Source of the DNA: QVMG01 sp032073245
Lineage (GTDB): Bacteria; Bacteroidota; Bacteroidia; Bacteroidales; Tannerellaceae
Direction: 5' to 3'
DNA length: 64,000 nucleotides
Assembly (NCBI GenBank): GCA_032073245.1
Contig: DAMANX010000022.1
Coordinates: 30,445-94,444 of the forward strand
The notes beneath the pieces were generated by a model that ran no database searches, was not told where the DNA came from, and saw only the letters and a program-made list of their open reading frames with translations. Below are positions 35,401-44,942 of the stretch, one piece after another (position 1 is the stretch's first letter; every line of letters begins with the position of its first letter). The translations under genes and the position numbers were made by a program.

Positions 35401-36443
35401 CTTTCCCGGTAAAAATCAAGAGACTCGAGGACTTTCTCTTTAGGGATTTCCTGATTAATACGGACATCTCCAACCTGGGCAAGAAGAGTGAAGTTAATGA
35501 TTCCTCCTTCGTTTTTCTTATCGTGGGTCATGAGTTCGTAAAGTGTTTCATAATCCTTACAATCATAAAAGAAAGTAGGGTAATATTCTTTTATATAATA
35601 AACTATCTGACTGAGTTTATCCATTGGGAAGCCACACATTTTGTGAGATAGATAAAGTTCACAGATAATACCGGCAGCAACAGCATGGCCATGTAGTATG
35701 GGTGTTTTCCGCATAAAAGAAAGGCTTTCAAAAGCATGACCGACAGTGTGTCCGAAATTCAATGCTTTACGAATACCTTTTTCAAGAGGATCTTCTTCAA
35801 CGATACGTTCTTTTACAGCAACTGACTCTGCCACCATCTTGTTGAGGAATGTATAGTCCATAGGTTTATCCAGGTCGAATGAAATGACGGATTTATATGT
35901 TTCGATCGAACTGATAAGAGCATGTTTAATCATTTCGGCGTAACCTGAAAGTATATTATCCCTATCTAATGTACGGAGAAAGTTACTATCGATAAATACA
36001 CATAAAGGAGGATAGAAAGAACCGATTTCATTTTTCAATCCGTTGAAGTTGATCCCTGTTTTACCTCCTACTGCTGCATCAACAGATGCCATTAATGTTG
36101 TAGGTATATTAATTGTTCTAATGCCCCTTTTGAAGGTAGCACCAGCAAAACCGCCCATATCGGTGATCATTCCTCCTCCCAGATTGATAAGAAGTGAATC
36201 TCTTGAAGCGCCTTCTTTGGATAAGCGTGTCCATATATCAGATAACTGCTCAAGATTCTTGTGGGTATCGCCTGCTTTTGCTGTGATGATAGTAGCCACT
36301 TTTACGGCTGGTATATCTTTTAATACAGGAAAACATTTCTCTTGTGTATTAGTGTCTGTCAGTATAAACAGTCTATTGTAAGTGAGGGAAGAAAGAAATT
36401 CCTGTAATTCAACCTTCAGGTCAGATGTTATGACTACTTTCAT
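35388..36443 (-). CDS. aroB: 3-dehydroquinate synthase
   Basis: Second step of the shikimate pathway: NAD- and Zn-dependent conversion of DAHP to 3-dehydroquinate. Diagnostic segments are LINLGGGMITDMGGFAGATFKRGI, cut here to GGGMITDMGGFAGATF, then INIPTTLMASVDAAVGGKTG, and the metal-binding NFGHTVGHAFES and HGHAVAAGI histidines. The length of 351 residues is normal. It lies 94 bp downstream of alaS on the same strand, separated by an inverted repeat. Confidence 0.97.
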   Translation of the reverse strand: MKVVITSDLKVELQEFLSSLTYNRLFILTDTNTQEKCFPVLKDIPAVKVATIITAKAGDTHKNLEQLSDIWTRLSKEGASRDSLLINLGGGMITDMGGFAGATFKRGIRTINIPTTLMASVDAAVGGKTGINFNGLKNEIGSFYPPLCVFIDSNFLRTLDRDNILSGYAEMIKHALISSIETYKSVISFDLDKPMDYTFLNKMVAESVAVKERIVEEDPLEKGIRKALNFGHTVGHAFESLSFMRKTPILHGHAVAAGIICELYLSHKMCGFPMDKLSQIVYYIKEYYPTFFYDCKDYETLYELMTHDKKNEGGIINFTLLAQVGDVRINQEIPKEKVLESLDFYRESFGI

Positions 36444-36450
36444 TATTAAT

Positions 36451-36536
36451 AGTGATAAGTTGTGAGTGATGAGTGATGAGTGATGAACGGTGAGTATAAT
36501 TTATTACTCATCACTCATCACTCACAACTCATCGCT
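36451..36536. repeat. Inverted repeat built from TGATGAG units between alaS and aroB
   Basis: The left arm (36451-36486) and right arm (36505-36536) are complementary over about 30 bp and consist of short tandem units (GTGATGAG). It begins 7 bp upstream of aroB and ends 2 bp after the alaS stop. The form suggests a mobile or slippage-generated palindromic repeat that may act as the alaS terminator or as a roadblock before aroB. Confidence 0.75.
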
Positions 36537-36537
36537 T

Positions 36538-39159
36538 TTAATTAAGTCCTGCTTTTTCTATAATTTCACTGATCGCGGCCTGCAGGCCATCTGCGTTTTT
36601 ACCTCCTGCAGTAGCAAAATGTGCCTGGCCGCCACCGCCTCCTTGGATATGTTTTGCTGCGTCTTTGACCAGTTGGCTGGCATTTAATCCGTCGGCTACC
36701 AGATCATCACTTATCATTACCATGATGGAACATTTGGATTCCTCTACGATACCAGCAACCATTAGGAAAGATTCATGAATCTCTCCCTTGATCTGGAATG
36801 CAATATTTTTTAGGATCTCGATGTTTCCTTTTCCCGTATATTGTACAAGTTTTACCCCATGACGATCACTAGCCCTTGCCAGCAGCTCATTTTTCAACAG
36901 AACGGCTTTCTCTTTTATATAGTCTTCGAGCTGTTTACGCATTCCGGTATTTTCTTCAATGGATTTTTTGATGGCTTGTACCACATTTGGCATATTGTTG
37001 AACATTGTACGTACTTCAGATAGTATATCCTGAAGAGAGTAGAAATAATCGTCTACCGCTTCAGCAGTAATAGCTTCAATACGACGAATTCCAGCCGCAA
37101 TTGAACTTTCACTAATTACCCGTATTGAACCAATCATCCCTGTAGCCGGTATGTGGGTTCCACCACATAATTCAATTGAGCTGCCATATTTAACTACACG
37201 TACATCATCTCCATACTTTTCTCCAAACAAAGCCATAGCACCCAGTTCTATCGCTTCTTTTATTGGCATATTACGATGTTCCTCCAAAGGAAGATTTTCG
37301 CGTATTTTCTTATTAACGATTTTCTCTACTTTACGTATTTCTTCATCGGAAACTTTTTGAAAATGAGAAAAGTCAAAGCGTAATGACTCTGGAGAAACAT
37401 ACGATCCTTTTTGCTCAACATGTGAACCTAGTACTTCACGTAAAGCTTCATGTAATAGGTGAGTGGCAGAGTGATTACATTCACTTTGCAAACGTTTTTT
37501 CTCATTTACTTTAGCAATAAATGTAGCAGTAATATCTTTAGGTAGTTTTGCTACAAAATGAACAGAAAGATTATTTTCACTTTTAGTGTCAATAACATCT
37601 ATTTTTTCATCTTCACCAATTAGCCAACCTGTATCACCGACTTGTCCCCCTTTTTCTGCATAGAAAGGAGTTTTATCAAGTACTATTTGATATAGTTCTT
37701 TATTCTTTTGTTTGATTTTGCGATAACGTAGTATTTCTACTTCGCTTTCGAATAAATCATAACCAACAAATTTACTTTCTCCTTCTTTCAGGATTACCCA
37801 GTCACCAGTTTCAACCGCTGCAGCATTACGTGCCCGTTCTTTTTGCTTTTGCATTTCCACGTTGAACTCATCGATATTCGCATCCATATTGTTCTCACGC
37901 AGAATTAGTTCAGTTAAGTCTAATGGAAAGCCATACGTATCGTATAATGTAAAAGCATCCACCCCACTTATTACTTTCTTATTTGCCGCTTTTGCCTCTT
38001 CCATTTTTTTATCTAGAAGGCGAATACCTGTTTCCAGTGTATGTAAGAAAGAATCTTCTTCTTCTTTCATCACCTTTTCAATCAATGTCTGTTGAGCAAT
38101 TAATTCAGGATAGGCATCGCCCATTGTCTCAATAAGAGAAGGAATCAATGTATACATAAAAGCTTCCCGGCGTCCCAGAAAAGTATAACCATAACGTACC
38201 GCCCGACGCAGAATACGACGAATTACATACCCCGCCTTAGCATTAGACGGTAGTTGCCCATCGGTAATAGAGAAAGCAATCGTACGGATATGGTCTGCAA
38301 TTACGCGCATAGCAATATCCTGTTGTTTATTTTCTCCGTATTTTGTACCTGTTTTAGCAGCAATATTCTGAATAATCGGCTGGAAAACATCTGTATCATA
38401 ATTTGATGTTTTTCCTTGTATGGCCATACATAAACGTTCAAACCCCATACCCGTATCGATTACGCGTGCAGGAAGACCTTCCAGTGAGCCGTCACTTAAA
38501 CGGTTATATTGCATAAATACCAGATTCCATATTTCAATTACCTGTGGATGATCTTTATTTACTAAATCAGCACCCGAAATAGCTGCGCGTTCTTCTTCCG
38601 AACGCAAATCAATATGTACTTCCGAGCAGGGACCGCAAGGGCCGGTATCACCCATTTCCCAGAAATTATCTTTTTTACTTCCATTTAGAATTTGGTCTAA
38701 TGGAAGATATTCTTCCCAGTAACCGGCAGCTTCATCATCACGTTCGAGATTTTCAGAAGGGCTTCCTTCGAATACGGTAGCATATAGTCTTGAAGGATTT
38801 AATTTCAATACATCTACCAGGTATTCCCATGCCCAGCCGATAGCTTCTTTTTTGAAATAATCACCAAACGACCAATTGCCTAACATCTCAAACATTGTAT
38901 GATGATAAGTATCATGGCCTACTTCTTCAAGGTCATTATGTTTTCCACTAACACGTAGACATTTTTGAGAATCCGCAACACGGGAATATTTAATAGGTAC
39001 GTTACCTAAAATGATATCTTTGAATTGATTCATCCCTGCATTGGTAAACATCAATGTTGGGTCGCCCTTAATAACCATAGGGGCAGAAGGAACAATCTGA
39101 TGGCCTTTAGACGCAAAAAAGGCTTTGAATGATTCGCGGGTTTCTTTAGCTGTCAACAT
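36538..39159 (-). CDS. alaS: Alanyl-tRNA synthetase
   Basis: Class II aminoacyl-tRNA synthetase charging tRNA-Ala, with an editing domain. The N-terminal catalytic core is visible (RESFKAFFASKGHQIVPSAP, TFTNAGMNQFKDI-like MFTNAGMNQFKDIIL, and the GDTGPCGPCSE motif). The editing site is HSATHLLHEAL with the partner CGGTHIPATG, and a C-terminal DHHA1-type domain ends in GGGGGQAHFATAGGK. Length of 873 residues is normal. The start is 98 bp from the divergent M23 peptidase gene. Confidence 0.98.
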   Translation of the reverse strand: MLTAKETRESFKAFFASKGHQIVPSAPMVIKGDPTLMFTNAGMNQFKDIILGNVPIKYSRVADSQKCLRVSGKHNDLEEVGHDTYHHTMFEMLGNWSFGDYFKKEAIGWAWEYLVDVLKLNPSRLYATVFEGSPSENLERDDEAAGYWEEYLPLDQILNGSKKDNFWEMGDTGPCGPCSEVHIDLRSEEERAAISGADLVNKDHPQVIEIWNLVFMQYNRLSDGSLEGLPARVIDTGMGFERLCMAIQGKTSNYDTDVFQPIIQNIAAKTGTKYGENKQQDIAMRVIADHIRTIAFSITDGQLPSNAKAGYVIRRILRRAVRYGYTFLGRREAFMYTLIPSLIETMGDAYPELIAQQTLIEKVMKEEEDSFLHTLETGIRLLDKKMEEAKAANKKVISGVDAFTLYDTYGFPLDLTELILRENNMDANIDEFNVEMQKQKERARNAAAVETGDWVILKEGESKFVGYDLFESEVEILRYRKIKQKNKELYQIVLDKTPFYAEKGGQVGDTGWLIGEDEKIDVIDTKSENNLSVHFVAKLPKDITATFIAKVNEKKRLQSECNHSATHLLHEALREVLGSHVEQKGSYVSPESLRFDFSHFQKVSDEEIRKVEKIVNKKIRENLPLEEHRNMPIKEAIELGAMALFGEKYGDDVRVVKYGSSIELCGGTHIPATGMIGSIRVISESSIAAGIRRIEAITAEAVDDYFYSLQDILSEVRTMFNNMPNVVQAIKKSIEENTGMRKQLEDYIKEKAVLLKNELLARASDRHGVKLVQYTGKGNIEILKNIAFQIKGEIHESFLMVAGIVEESKCSIMVMISDDLVADGLNASQLVKDAAKHIQGGGGGQAHFATAGGKNADGLQAAISEIIEKAGLN

Positions 39160-39199
39160 ATTCTTTTGATATTCTTCTCGTTAATAATCCCAAAAAGGA

Positions 39200-39230
39200 T
39201 TTGCAAAAGTACTGCAAATTCTTACATTTG
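39200..39230 (+). promoter_or_regulatory. Promoter of the M23 peptidase operon
   Basis: TTTG (39200-39203), 19 bp, TACATTTG (39223-39230), with ATG at 39257. Confidence 0.75.
39204..39211 (-). promoter_or_regulatory. -7 element for alaS
   Basis: TACTTTTG on the minus strand, 45 bp before the alaS start. No good -33 is seen. It lies within the 19-bp spacer of the divergent M23 promoter, so the two promoters overlap and may compete. Confidence 0.45.
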
Positions 39231-39256
39231 CATGTATTTAAGTAACAAAATATTGC

Positions 39257-40240
39257 ATGAAGCTATTCAAATCACGGAAAACATACTACTTCTATAATCC
39301 AAATACTCTCAATTACGAACGGGTCTATCCTTCTCATAAGGACCGTTTTTTTACGGTTTTGCGCCACTTAAGTACAGGTGTGCTTTTTGGAGCTGCCACT
39401 TTCTTGATTATGATGTATTTGATAGATTCTCCTATGGAGTCACAGTTACGTAAGGAAAACAGATTATTGCAAACACAATATGAAGTTCTTTCACTTCGGT
39501 TAAACGATGCTGTTGATGTGTTGGAAGATCTTCAACAGCGTGATGAAAATCTTTATCGTGCCATCTTTCAGGCAGAGTCTATCCCTGAATCAGTTCGTAA
39601 ATCGGGCTTTGGCGGGACGAATAGATATGAACATTTGATGGAACTTTCCAATCCGGAATTAGTCGTCTCTACTACCCGTAAAATGGATATGTTACGAAAG
39701 CAGCTTTATGTTCAATCTAATTCTCTGGAAGAATTGATAAATATTGGGTTAAGCCAGGAAGAAAGGAGTAAATGTATTCCGGCTATTCAACCTATATCTA
39801 ATAAAGATTTAACCCGTACAGCATCAGGTTACGGTATGCGTGTTGATCCAATCTACCGGGTTCCTCGTTTTCATTCAGGGATGGATTTTTCTGCAAAGAT
39901 TGGAACGGAAATTTATGCTACAGGAGACGGGGTTGTTACTTATGCAGCATGGAAACAAGGTTATGGCAATTGTCTTATTATTAACCATGGATATGGCTAC
40001 GAAACATTGTATGGGCACATGCATAAATATAAAGCACGTGTTGGACAGAAAGTGAAACGCGGACAAATAATAGGTGAAGTGGGTAATACCGGAAAATCCA
40101 CAGGGCCTCACTTACATTATGAAGTAATTGTTCGTGGCAAATATGATAATCCGGCAAAGTATTATTTTATGGATCTTACTCCGGAAGAGTATGACCGTAT
40201 GATCCAGATTGCAGATAACCATGGACAGGTAATGGATTAA
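39257..40240 (+). CDS. M23-family metallopeptidase (LytM-type), membrane anchored
   Basis: Peptidoglycan endopeptidase or LytM-type regulator. One transmembrane helix (LSTGVLFGAATFLIMMYLI, about 38-56) is followed by a coiled coil (SQLRKENRLLQTQYEVLSLR), then a C-terminal LytM domain with FHSGMDF (zinc His and Asp), YGHMHKY and GPHLHYEV (zinc and catalytic His). All active residues are present, so it is probably active. The length of 327 residues is typical. The MerR-family gene follows after 10 bp. Confidence 0.93.
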   Translation: MKLFKSRKTYYFYNPNTLNYERVYPSHKDRFFTVLRHLSTGVLFGAATFLIMMYLIDSPMESQLRKENRLLQTQYEVLSLRLNDAVDVLEDLQQRDENLYRAIFQAESIPESVRKSGFGGTNRYEHLMELSNPELVVSTTRKMDMLRKQLYVQSNSLEELINIGLSQEERSKCIPAIQPISNKDLTRTASGYGMRVDPIYRVPRFHSGMDFSAKIGTEIYATGDGVVTYAAWKQGYGNCLIINHGYGYETLYGHMHKYKARVGQKVKRGQIIGEVGNTGKSTGPHLHYEVIVRGKYDNPAKYYFMDLTPEEYDRMIQIADNHGQVMD

Positions 40241-40250
40241 TAAAACAACT

Positions 40251-40607
40251 ATGGCCTTAAAGAAAGACAAAGCACAGAAATTGTACTACTCGATCAGTGA
40301 AGTAGCACAAATGTTCGACATAAATGAATCAACCCTTCGTTTTTGGGAGAAAGAATTTGACATTATACGTCCACGCAAAACAGCAAAAGGAACTCGTTTT
40401 TACAAACAAGAAGATATAGATGCCGTGCGTTTGATTTTTCATTTGGTAAAAGAACGAGGAATGACTTTAGCAGGTGCTCGTCAAAAACTAAAAGACAACA
40501 AAGAAACAACGGTTCGACAGGAAGAGATAGTTAATCGCTTGAAACAGATAAAAGAAGAACTTCTTTCTATGAAGGAGGCTTTTGAATCTATTGGACCTAA
40601 AGAATAA
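40251..40607 (+). CDS. MerR-family transcriptional regulator
   Basis: 118-residue small MerR protein. The winged helix-turn-helix is YYSISEVAQMFDINESTLRFWEKEF, continuing to IRPRKTAKGTRFYKQEDI, followed by helices (VRLIFHLVKERGMTLAGARQ) and a short coiled coil. No C-terminal ligand domain or metal-binding cysteines are seen. In Bacteroidales this gene commonly follows the M23 peptidase gene; the target is unknown. Confidence 0.92.
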   Translation: MALKKDKAQKLYYSISEVAQMFDINESTLRFWEKEFDIIRPRKTAKGTRFYKQEDIDAVRLIFHLVKERGMTLAGARQKLKDNKETTVRQEEIVNRLKQIKEELLSMKEAFESIGPKE

Positions 40608-40679
40608 ATCCATCTTTGCGATTAGTAAATTAATTTAGAAAACCTTACCTTCGCGGCATAAAAAATTAACACAATAGAT

Positions 40680-41063
40680 ATGGAAGTAACAGGAAGAGTT
40701 ATTGCCGTTCTCCCTGAACAGGGAGGCGTTAGCAAAACAGGAAATGAATGGAAAAAACAAGAGTATGTAATTGAAACACAGGAGCAATATCCAAAAAAAG
40801 TTTGTTTTCAACTCTTCGGTGCAGATCGTATTGCACAAGCAGCTATCCAAACAGGTGAAATGATCACAGTGCATTTTGATATTGACAGTCGTGAATATCA
40901 AGGTCGTTGGTACACCAATATCAGTGGATGGAAGGTTGAAAGGCCTGTTGCTGACGGAGCGCCTGCTCCTGAAGGTATGACCCCTAATAATTATGCTCCC
41001 GCTGGAGCTCCTGTTGCTCCCGACTTGGGCCCGGCTAATCCGATAGATGATCTGCCTTTCTGA
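40680..41063 (+). CDS. DUF3127 protein (OB-fold, SSB-like)
   Basis: 127 residues with a single OB-like domain (EVTGRVIAVLPEQGGVSKTG, QEYVIETQEQYPKKVCFQLFG, GRWYTNISGWKVE) and a flexible, Pro/Ala-rich tail ending in acidic DDLPF, like the protein-interaction tip of SSB. This supports a nucleic-acid-binding role, though that is inferred. The Na/Ca antiporter begins 5 bp downstream. Confidence 0.85.
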   Translation: MEVTGRVIAVLPEQGGVSKTGNEWKKQEYVIETQEQYPKKVCFQLFGADRIAQAAIQTGEMITVHFDIDSREYQGRWYTNISGWKVERPVADGAPAPEGMTPNNYAPAGAPVAPDLGPANPIDDLPF

Positions 41064-41068
41064 TTTCT

Positions 41069-42025
41069 ATGAGCATCCTTTTCCTTATTGGAGGTTTAGT
41101 TCTTATCCTGGTGGGTGCAAATGCACTCACCGATGGGGCTTCTTCTGTCGCTAAACGTTTTAATATATCCAACCTTGTTATTGGACTTACTATTGTTGCT
41201 TTTGGTACATCTGCACCCGAACTTACGGTTAGTCTTGTCTCAGCATTAAAAGGAAGTGCTGATTTGGCTATAGGAAATGTAGTAGGTAGTAATATTTTCA
41301 ATGTATTAATGATAGTCGGGTGTACTGCAGTTATTGTGCCTATAACTATTACAAAAGGAACACTTACCCGGGAGATACCTCTCTGTATTTTAGCTTCTAT
41401 AGTTTTATTTATATGCGCCAGTGATATATTGATTAGTGGCGATGAGGTGAACATCATAAGTCGGGGAGAGGGATTGATACTTCTTTGTTTCTTTGCGATA
41501 TTCCTTGGATATACTTTTGCTATTGCAAAAAATGGCAGTGAGGAAAGTAATGGTACGAACATTAAGGATATGCCGGTCTGGAAGTCTTCACTTTATATTT
41601 TAGCAGGTTTGGCAGCACTTATCTTCGGCGGACAATTATTTGTCGATGGCGCTTCTGATATTGCACGTAGTTTAGGCGTTAGTGAATCAATTATCGGTTT
41701 GACTTTAGTAGCAGGTGGAACATCTTTGCCGGAACTGGCTACGTCGGTTGTTGCTGCCCTCAAGAAGAACCCGGAAATGGCAATTGGAAATGTTGTGGGG
41801 TCTAATCTTTTTAATATATTCTTTGTGCTTGGATGTAGTGCCACCATAACCCCATTAACTATACAAGGAATTACATCAATAGATTTTTATGTTTTGATCG
41901 CTTCCTCTGTTTTATTATACTTCTTTGGTCTTTTTATAAAGACACGAAAGATTACCCGTTGGGAAGGAGTTATTTTGATGGCTTGTTATGTGGCCTATAC
42001 AGTTTACTTGATAATGAATCAGTAA
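41069..42025 (+). CDS. Calcium/sodium antiporter, CaCA family (YrbG-like)
   Basis: 318-residue inner-membrane exchanger with the two inverted alpha-repeats of the family: FGTSAPELTVSLVSALKGS with AIGNVVGSNIFN, and GGTSLPELATSVVAALKKN with AIGNVVGSNLFN. These carry the ion-coordinating Glu and Asn residues. About ten hydrophobic segments are visible. It is convergent with the relA/spoT gene, 11 bp away. Confidence 0.95.
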   Translation: MSILFLIGGLVLILVGANALTDGASSVAKRFNISNLVIGLTIVAFGTSAPELTVSLVSALKGSADLAIGNVVGSNIFNVLMIVGCTAVIVPITITKGTLTREIPLCILASIVLFICASDILISGDEVNIISRGEGLILLCFFAIFLGYTFAIAKNGSEESNGTNIKDMPVWKSSLYILAGLAALIFGGQLFVDGASDIARSLGVSESIIGLTLVAGGTSLPELATSVVAALKKNPEMAIGNVVGSNLFNIFFVLGCSATITPLTIQGITSIDFYVLIASSVLLYFFGLFIKTRKITRWEGVILMACYVAYTVYLIMNQ

Positions 42026-42036
42026 TAAGTTTTGAT

Positions 42037-44292
42037 TTATTCGGCAATACGGCCTACTGACTTAATATTTTTGATTTTATTTATTGCCACACACATTCGT
42101 TGAATATCTTCTACATCATGTACTTTCATTTTTATTTTTCCTTCAAACATGCCATCTTGCGATTCGATAAGTAGACGATTGATATTTACATTAAATTCAG
42201 AGATCGTTTTAGCAATGTCAGTTAATACTCCTACTGAATCAATCCCTTTAACTTCAAGTGTCGCATCAAATGAGGCTGTTTCATGGCTACTCCACTCCGT
42301 ATTAAGGATACGTTCCCCAAAGCTACTTTTTAAGCGCATAGCGATAGGGCAGGAGCGTTTGTGTACAATCACGTTCCCATCGTCATTAATAAAGCCTAAA
42401 GCATCATCACCGGGTATTGGTTTGCAACAATCTGCAATCATATAATTACGCACAAATCCTTCTTCCCGTAAAATGTAGGGTTTTTTCTTGTCAAATTTCG
42501 GAGGTTCTTCTTTCTTTTCTTTTTCAACTTCCTTTACCTCCGGCTGTTCTTTTTTATTGTTGCTACCGAAAGCTTGTTTCACAAGTTTAAAAAGAACATT
42601 ATCTGTTTTTTCTTTTAAGAGCTTCTTTAAATTTTCTGGTAGGATGACATCTGATTTTTCTACCGAGTAATAGAAATCTTCCCGTTTAGGAAATCCAAAA
42701 TACATCGAAAGTTTGTCTATGTTAGAGGCACTTGTTTCCACATCTGCTTTTCGTAATGCTGCAAAAACCTTTTCTTCTCCAAGTTTTGCTGCTTCTTTAC
42801 GTACTTTGCGAAGTACAGCATCTATCTTTGAACGGGCACGCGCCGTAGTGACAAAGTTGAGCCATTCGGGTTGAGGCTCTTGCGAACGGGATGTCAGAAT
42901 CTCTACCTGATCTCCACTTTTTAGTTTATGACTAAGCGGCACTAATCTGTGATTTACTTTAGCACCGATGCAGTTATTGCCGATGTCTGTATGTAAAGCA
43001 TAAGCAAAGTCCAACGCTGTAGCTCCTTGTGGTAATGTTTTTATATCGCCTTTTGGTGTAAAGACGAATATCTCGGAAGAGTAGAGATTAAGCTTAATAG
43101 TATCCAAAAAGTCTAGTGCATCCGGATCAGGGCTTTCTAATATTTCAGTAATGGTTTGTAACCATTTATCCAATTCAGTATCTTCTTCAACCGAACTTTC
43201 TTTATATTTCCAATGTGCAGCAAATCCTTTTTCTGCTATGTCATCCATGCGGTGGCTGCGTATCTGTATTTCTACCCATTCACCATCGGGCCCCATTACG
43301 GTTAAGTGGAGCGCCTGATAACCGTTTGCTTTCGGACGGCTTACCCAGTCTCTGATACGATCCGGGCGTATCCGATATTCATCTGTAATAGCGGAATAAA
43401 TATCCCAGCATTGGTTTTTCTCATCTACACCGGGTAAGGGCTCAAAAATGATCCGTACTGCATAAATATCGTATATATCTTCGAAATTGACTCCCTTTGC
43501 TTCCATTTTATTCCATATAGAATAAACGGATTTAACCCGGGCTTTCATATCGTATTCCAACCCCATTGCTTTCAGCTTCTTATCAACAGGTTCCCGGAAA
43601 CGATTGAATAACTTATTACGTGCTTCTTCCGAAGCTTTTAGTTTGTCATTGATAAATTGATATTCCTGTGGATGCTCATATTTAAAGCTAAGGTCTTCCA
43701 GTTCGGTTTTAATTGTAAATAACCCTAACCTGTGCGCTAACGGAGCATATAAGTAAAGAGTTTCACCGGCGATTTTATATTGTTTTGCCGGTAGCATCGA
43801 TCCCAATGTCCGCATATTATGTAATCGGTCGGCAATCTTTATAAGGATAACACGGATGTCATCACTCATCGTCAACAGAAGTTTTCGGAAATTCTCAGCT
43901 TGTGCAGAGGCTTGTTGTCCGAATATTCCCCCTGATATCTTGGTCAGGCCATCGACAATCTGTGCGATTTTCGGGCCGAACATATTCTTAATATCTTCTA
44001 CTGTATATTCCGTATCTTCTACAACATCATGCAATAGGGCCGAACAGATAGAGGTAGAGCCCAATCCCATTTCTCCACAAACAATACGTGCAACCGCTAA
44101 AGGATGCATAATATAAGGTTCGCCCGAACGGCGTTTAGCTCCGGCATGTGCTTGTTTTGCGAAATTGAATGCTTTTGTGATACGTTCTACTTTACGTCTA
44201 TGGTTAGATTGCAGATATTCGTTCAGAAGTGCATCAAATTCATCCTGAACCATCTGTTCGTCGCTTATCTTTGTCTCTTGTATATTGTTCAT
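42037..44292 (-). CDS. Bifunctional (p)ppGpp synthetase/hydrolase (RelA/SpoT)
   Basis: 751-residue stringent-response enzyme. The N-terminal HD hydrolase is intact (YIMHPLAVARIV, SALLHDVVEDTEYT, RLHNMRTLGSM), as is the synthetase domain (YDIYAVRIIFEP, GYQALHLTVMGPDG, VEIQIRSHRMD). A TGS domain (IFVFTPKGDIKTLPQGATAL) and a C-terminal ACT domain (LEVKGIDSVGVLTDIAK) follow. With HD residues kept it is probably bifunctional. Many Bacteroidales carry two such enzymes; this one is the full-length form. A TATATTTG box (44327-44334, minus) lies upstream. Confidence 0.96.
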   Translation of the reverse strand: MNNIQETKISDEQMVQDEFDALLNEYLQSNHRRKVERITKAFNFAKQAHAGAKRRSGEPYIMHPLAVARIVCGEMGLGSTSICSALLHDVVEDTEYTVEDIKNMFGPKIAQIVDGLTKISGGIFGQQASAQAENFRKLLLTMSDDIRVILIKIADRLHNMRTLGSMLPAKQYKIAGETLYLYAPLAHRLGLFTIKTELEDLSFKYEHPQEYQFINDKLKASEEARNKLFNRFREPVDKKLKAMGLEYDMKARVKSVYSIWNKMEAKGVNFEDIYDIYAVRIIFEPLPGVDEKNQCWDIYSAITDEYRIRPDRIRDWVSRPKANGYQALHLTVMGPDGEWVEIQIRSHRMDDIAEKGFAAHWKYKESSVEEDTELDKWLQTITEILESPDPDALDFLDTIKLNLYSSEIFVFTPKGDIKTLPQGATALDFAYALHTDIGNNCIGAKVNHRLVPLSHKLKSGDQVEILTSRSQEPQPEWLNFVTTARARSKIDAVLRKVRKEAAKLGEEKVFAALRKADVETSASNIDKLSMYFGFPKREDFYYSVEKSDVILPENLKKLLKEKTDNVLFKLVKQAFGSNNKKEQPEVKEVEKEKKEEPPKFDKKKPYILREEGFVRNYMIADCCKPIPGDDALGFINDDGNVIVHKRSCPIAMRLKSSFGERILNTEWSSHETASFDATLEVKGIDSVGVLTDIAKTISEFNVNINRLLIESQDGMFEGKIKMKVHDVEDIQRMCVAINKIKNIKSVGRIAE

Positions 44293-44480
44293 AAAGATCT
44301 ATCTCCGGTTATATCGTGCTAAAAGGCAAATATACATAAATATTTGCTAACCCCTTATATTCAACTTAATTTGTAGATGATATGTTTAGTGAATTTCTAT
44401 CTGGCAACAGAGCTCACTTTACAATACTTAAATCCTTAGGTATTCCAGCAGACCAAAATCTCTACACAGAAGTTTATCTT

Positions 44481-44784
44481 TTTTGCCTTCAGCGTTCAGT
44501 CCGCTTTAACTATATGATTAACAGTGTATATGGCTGAATGCTATATCCTTCAGAATACATTCAGGATCCGGCTTTGACCCTTCCAGAAAAAGTTAGGGCT
44601 GTCTTTTAAAAAGTCGTTAGGAAATTTCAAAAAGCCGGTAGCTATTCGCCAAAAGGTGGTAACTTTTATGTAAAAATCGAAAGCAAAATTTAAAAAATTC
44701 CTGAAGGTAAGCTGAAGGATAGAGCATTCAGCCATATACACTGTTAATCATATAGTTAAAGCGGACTGAACGCTGAAGGCAAAA
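44481..44784. repeat. Long inverted-repeat (MITE-like) element, 85-bp arms around a 134-bp core
   Basis: Arm 44481-44565 and arm 44700-44784 are reverse complements at about 81 of 85 positions, with 72 of 73 over the outer part. Fainter complementarity continues outward to about 44460 and 44806. The AT-rich core has no credible gene: the longest open frame there is low-complexity and lies across an arm. Such long terminal-type inverted repeats with a non-coding core resemble a non-autonomous mobile element. No clear target-site duplication could be assigned. Confidence 0.8.
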
Positions 44785-44859
44785 AACAGAAGTCTTGTGG
44801 AGATATATCAACAGGATAAGTCTACCATTTTCGTCCAAAGGTAGTTATGTTTTTGAAGG

Positions 44860-44934
44860 TATATGCTCAAGTCGGTGAGCATATATGTTCATTTTACAGA
44901 GAAGCTTTACTCACTGAATCGGGTAAGGCTTCTC
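44860..44934. other. Two adjacent hairpins
   Basis: TATATGCTC (44860-44868) pairs with GAGCATATA (44877-44885). GAGAAGCTTTAC (44899-44910) pairs with 44923-44934 with one mismatch. With the terminator at 44943-44978 they form three stem-loops in 120 bp in the gap between the repeat element and the beta-propeller gene. They may be a structured RNA or stacked terminators. Confidence 0.45.
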
Positions 44935-44942
44935 AGCAGAAT

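Noticed and set aside
44550..44741. Small open frame inside the long inverted-repeat element
   Set aside because: It spans core and arm, is Phe/Asn-rich with low complexity, and has no promoter or recognisable domain.
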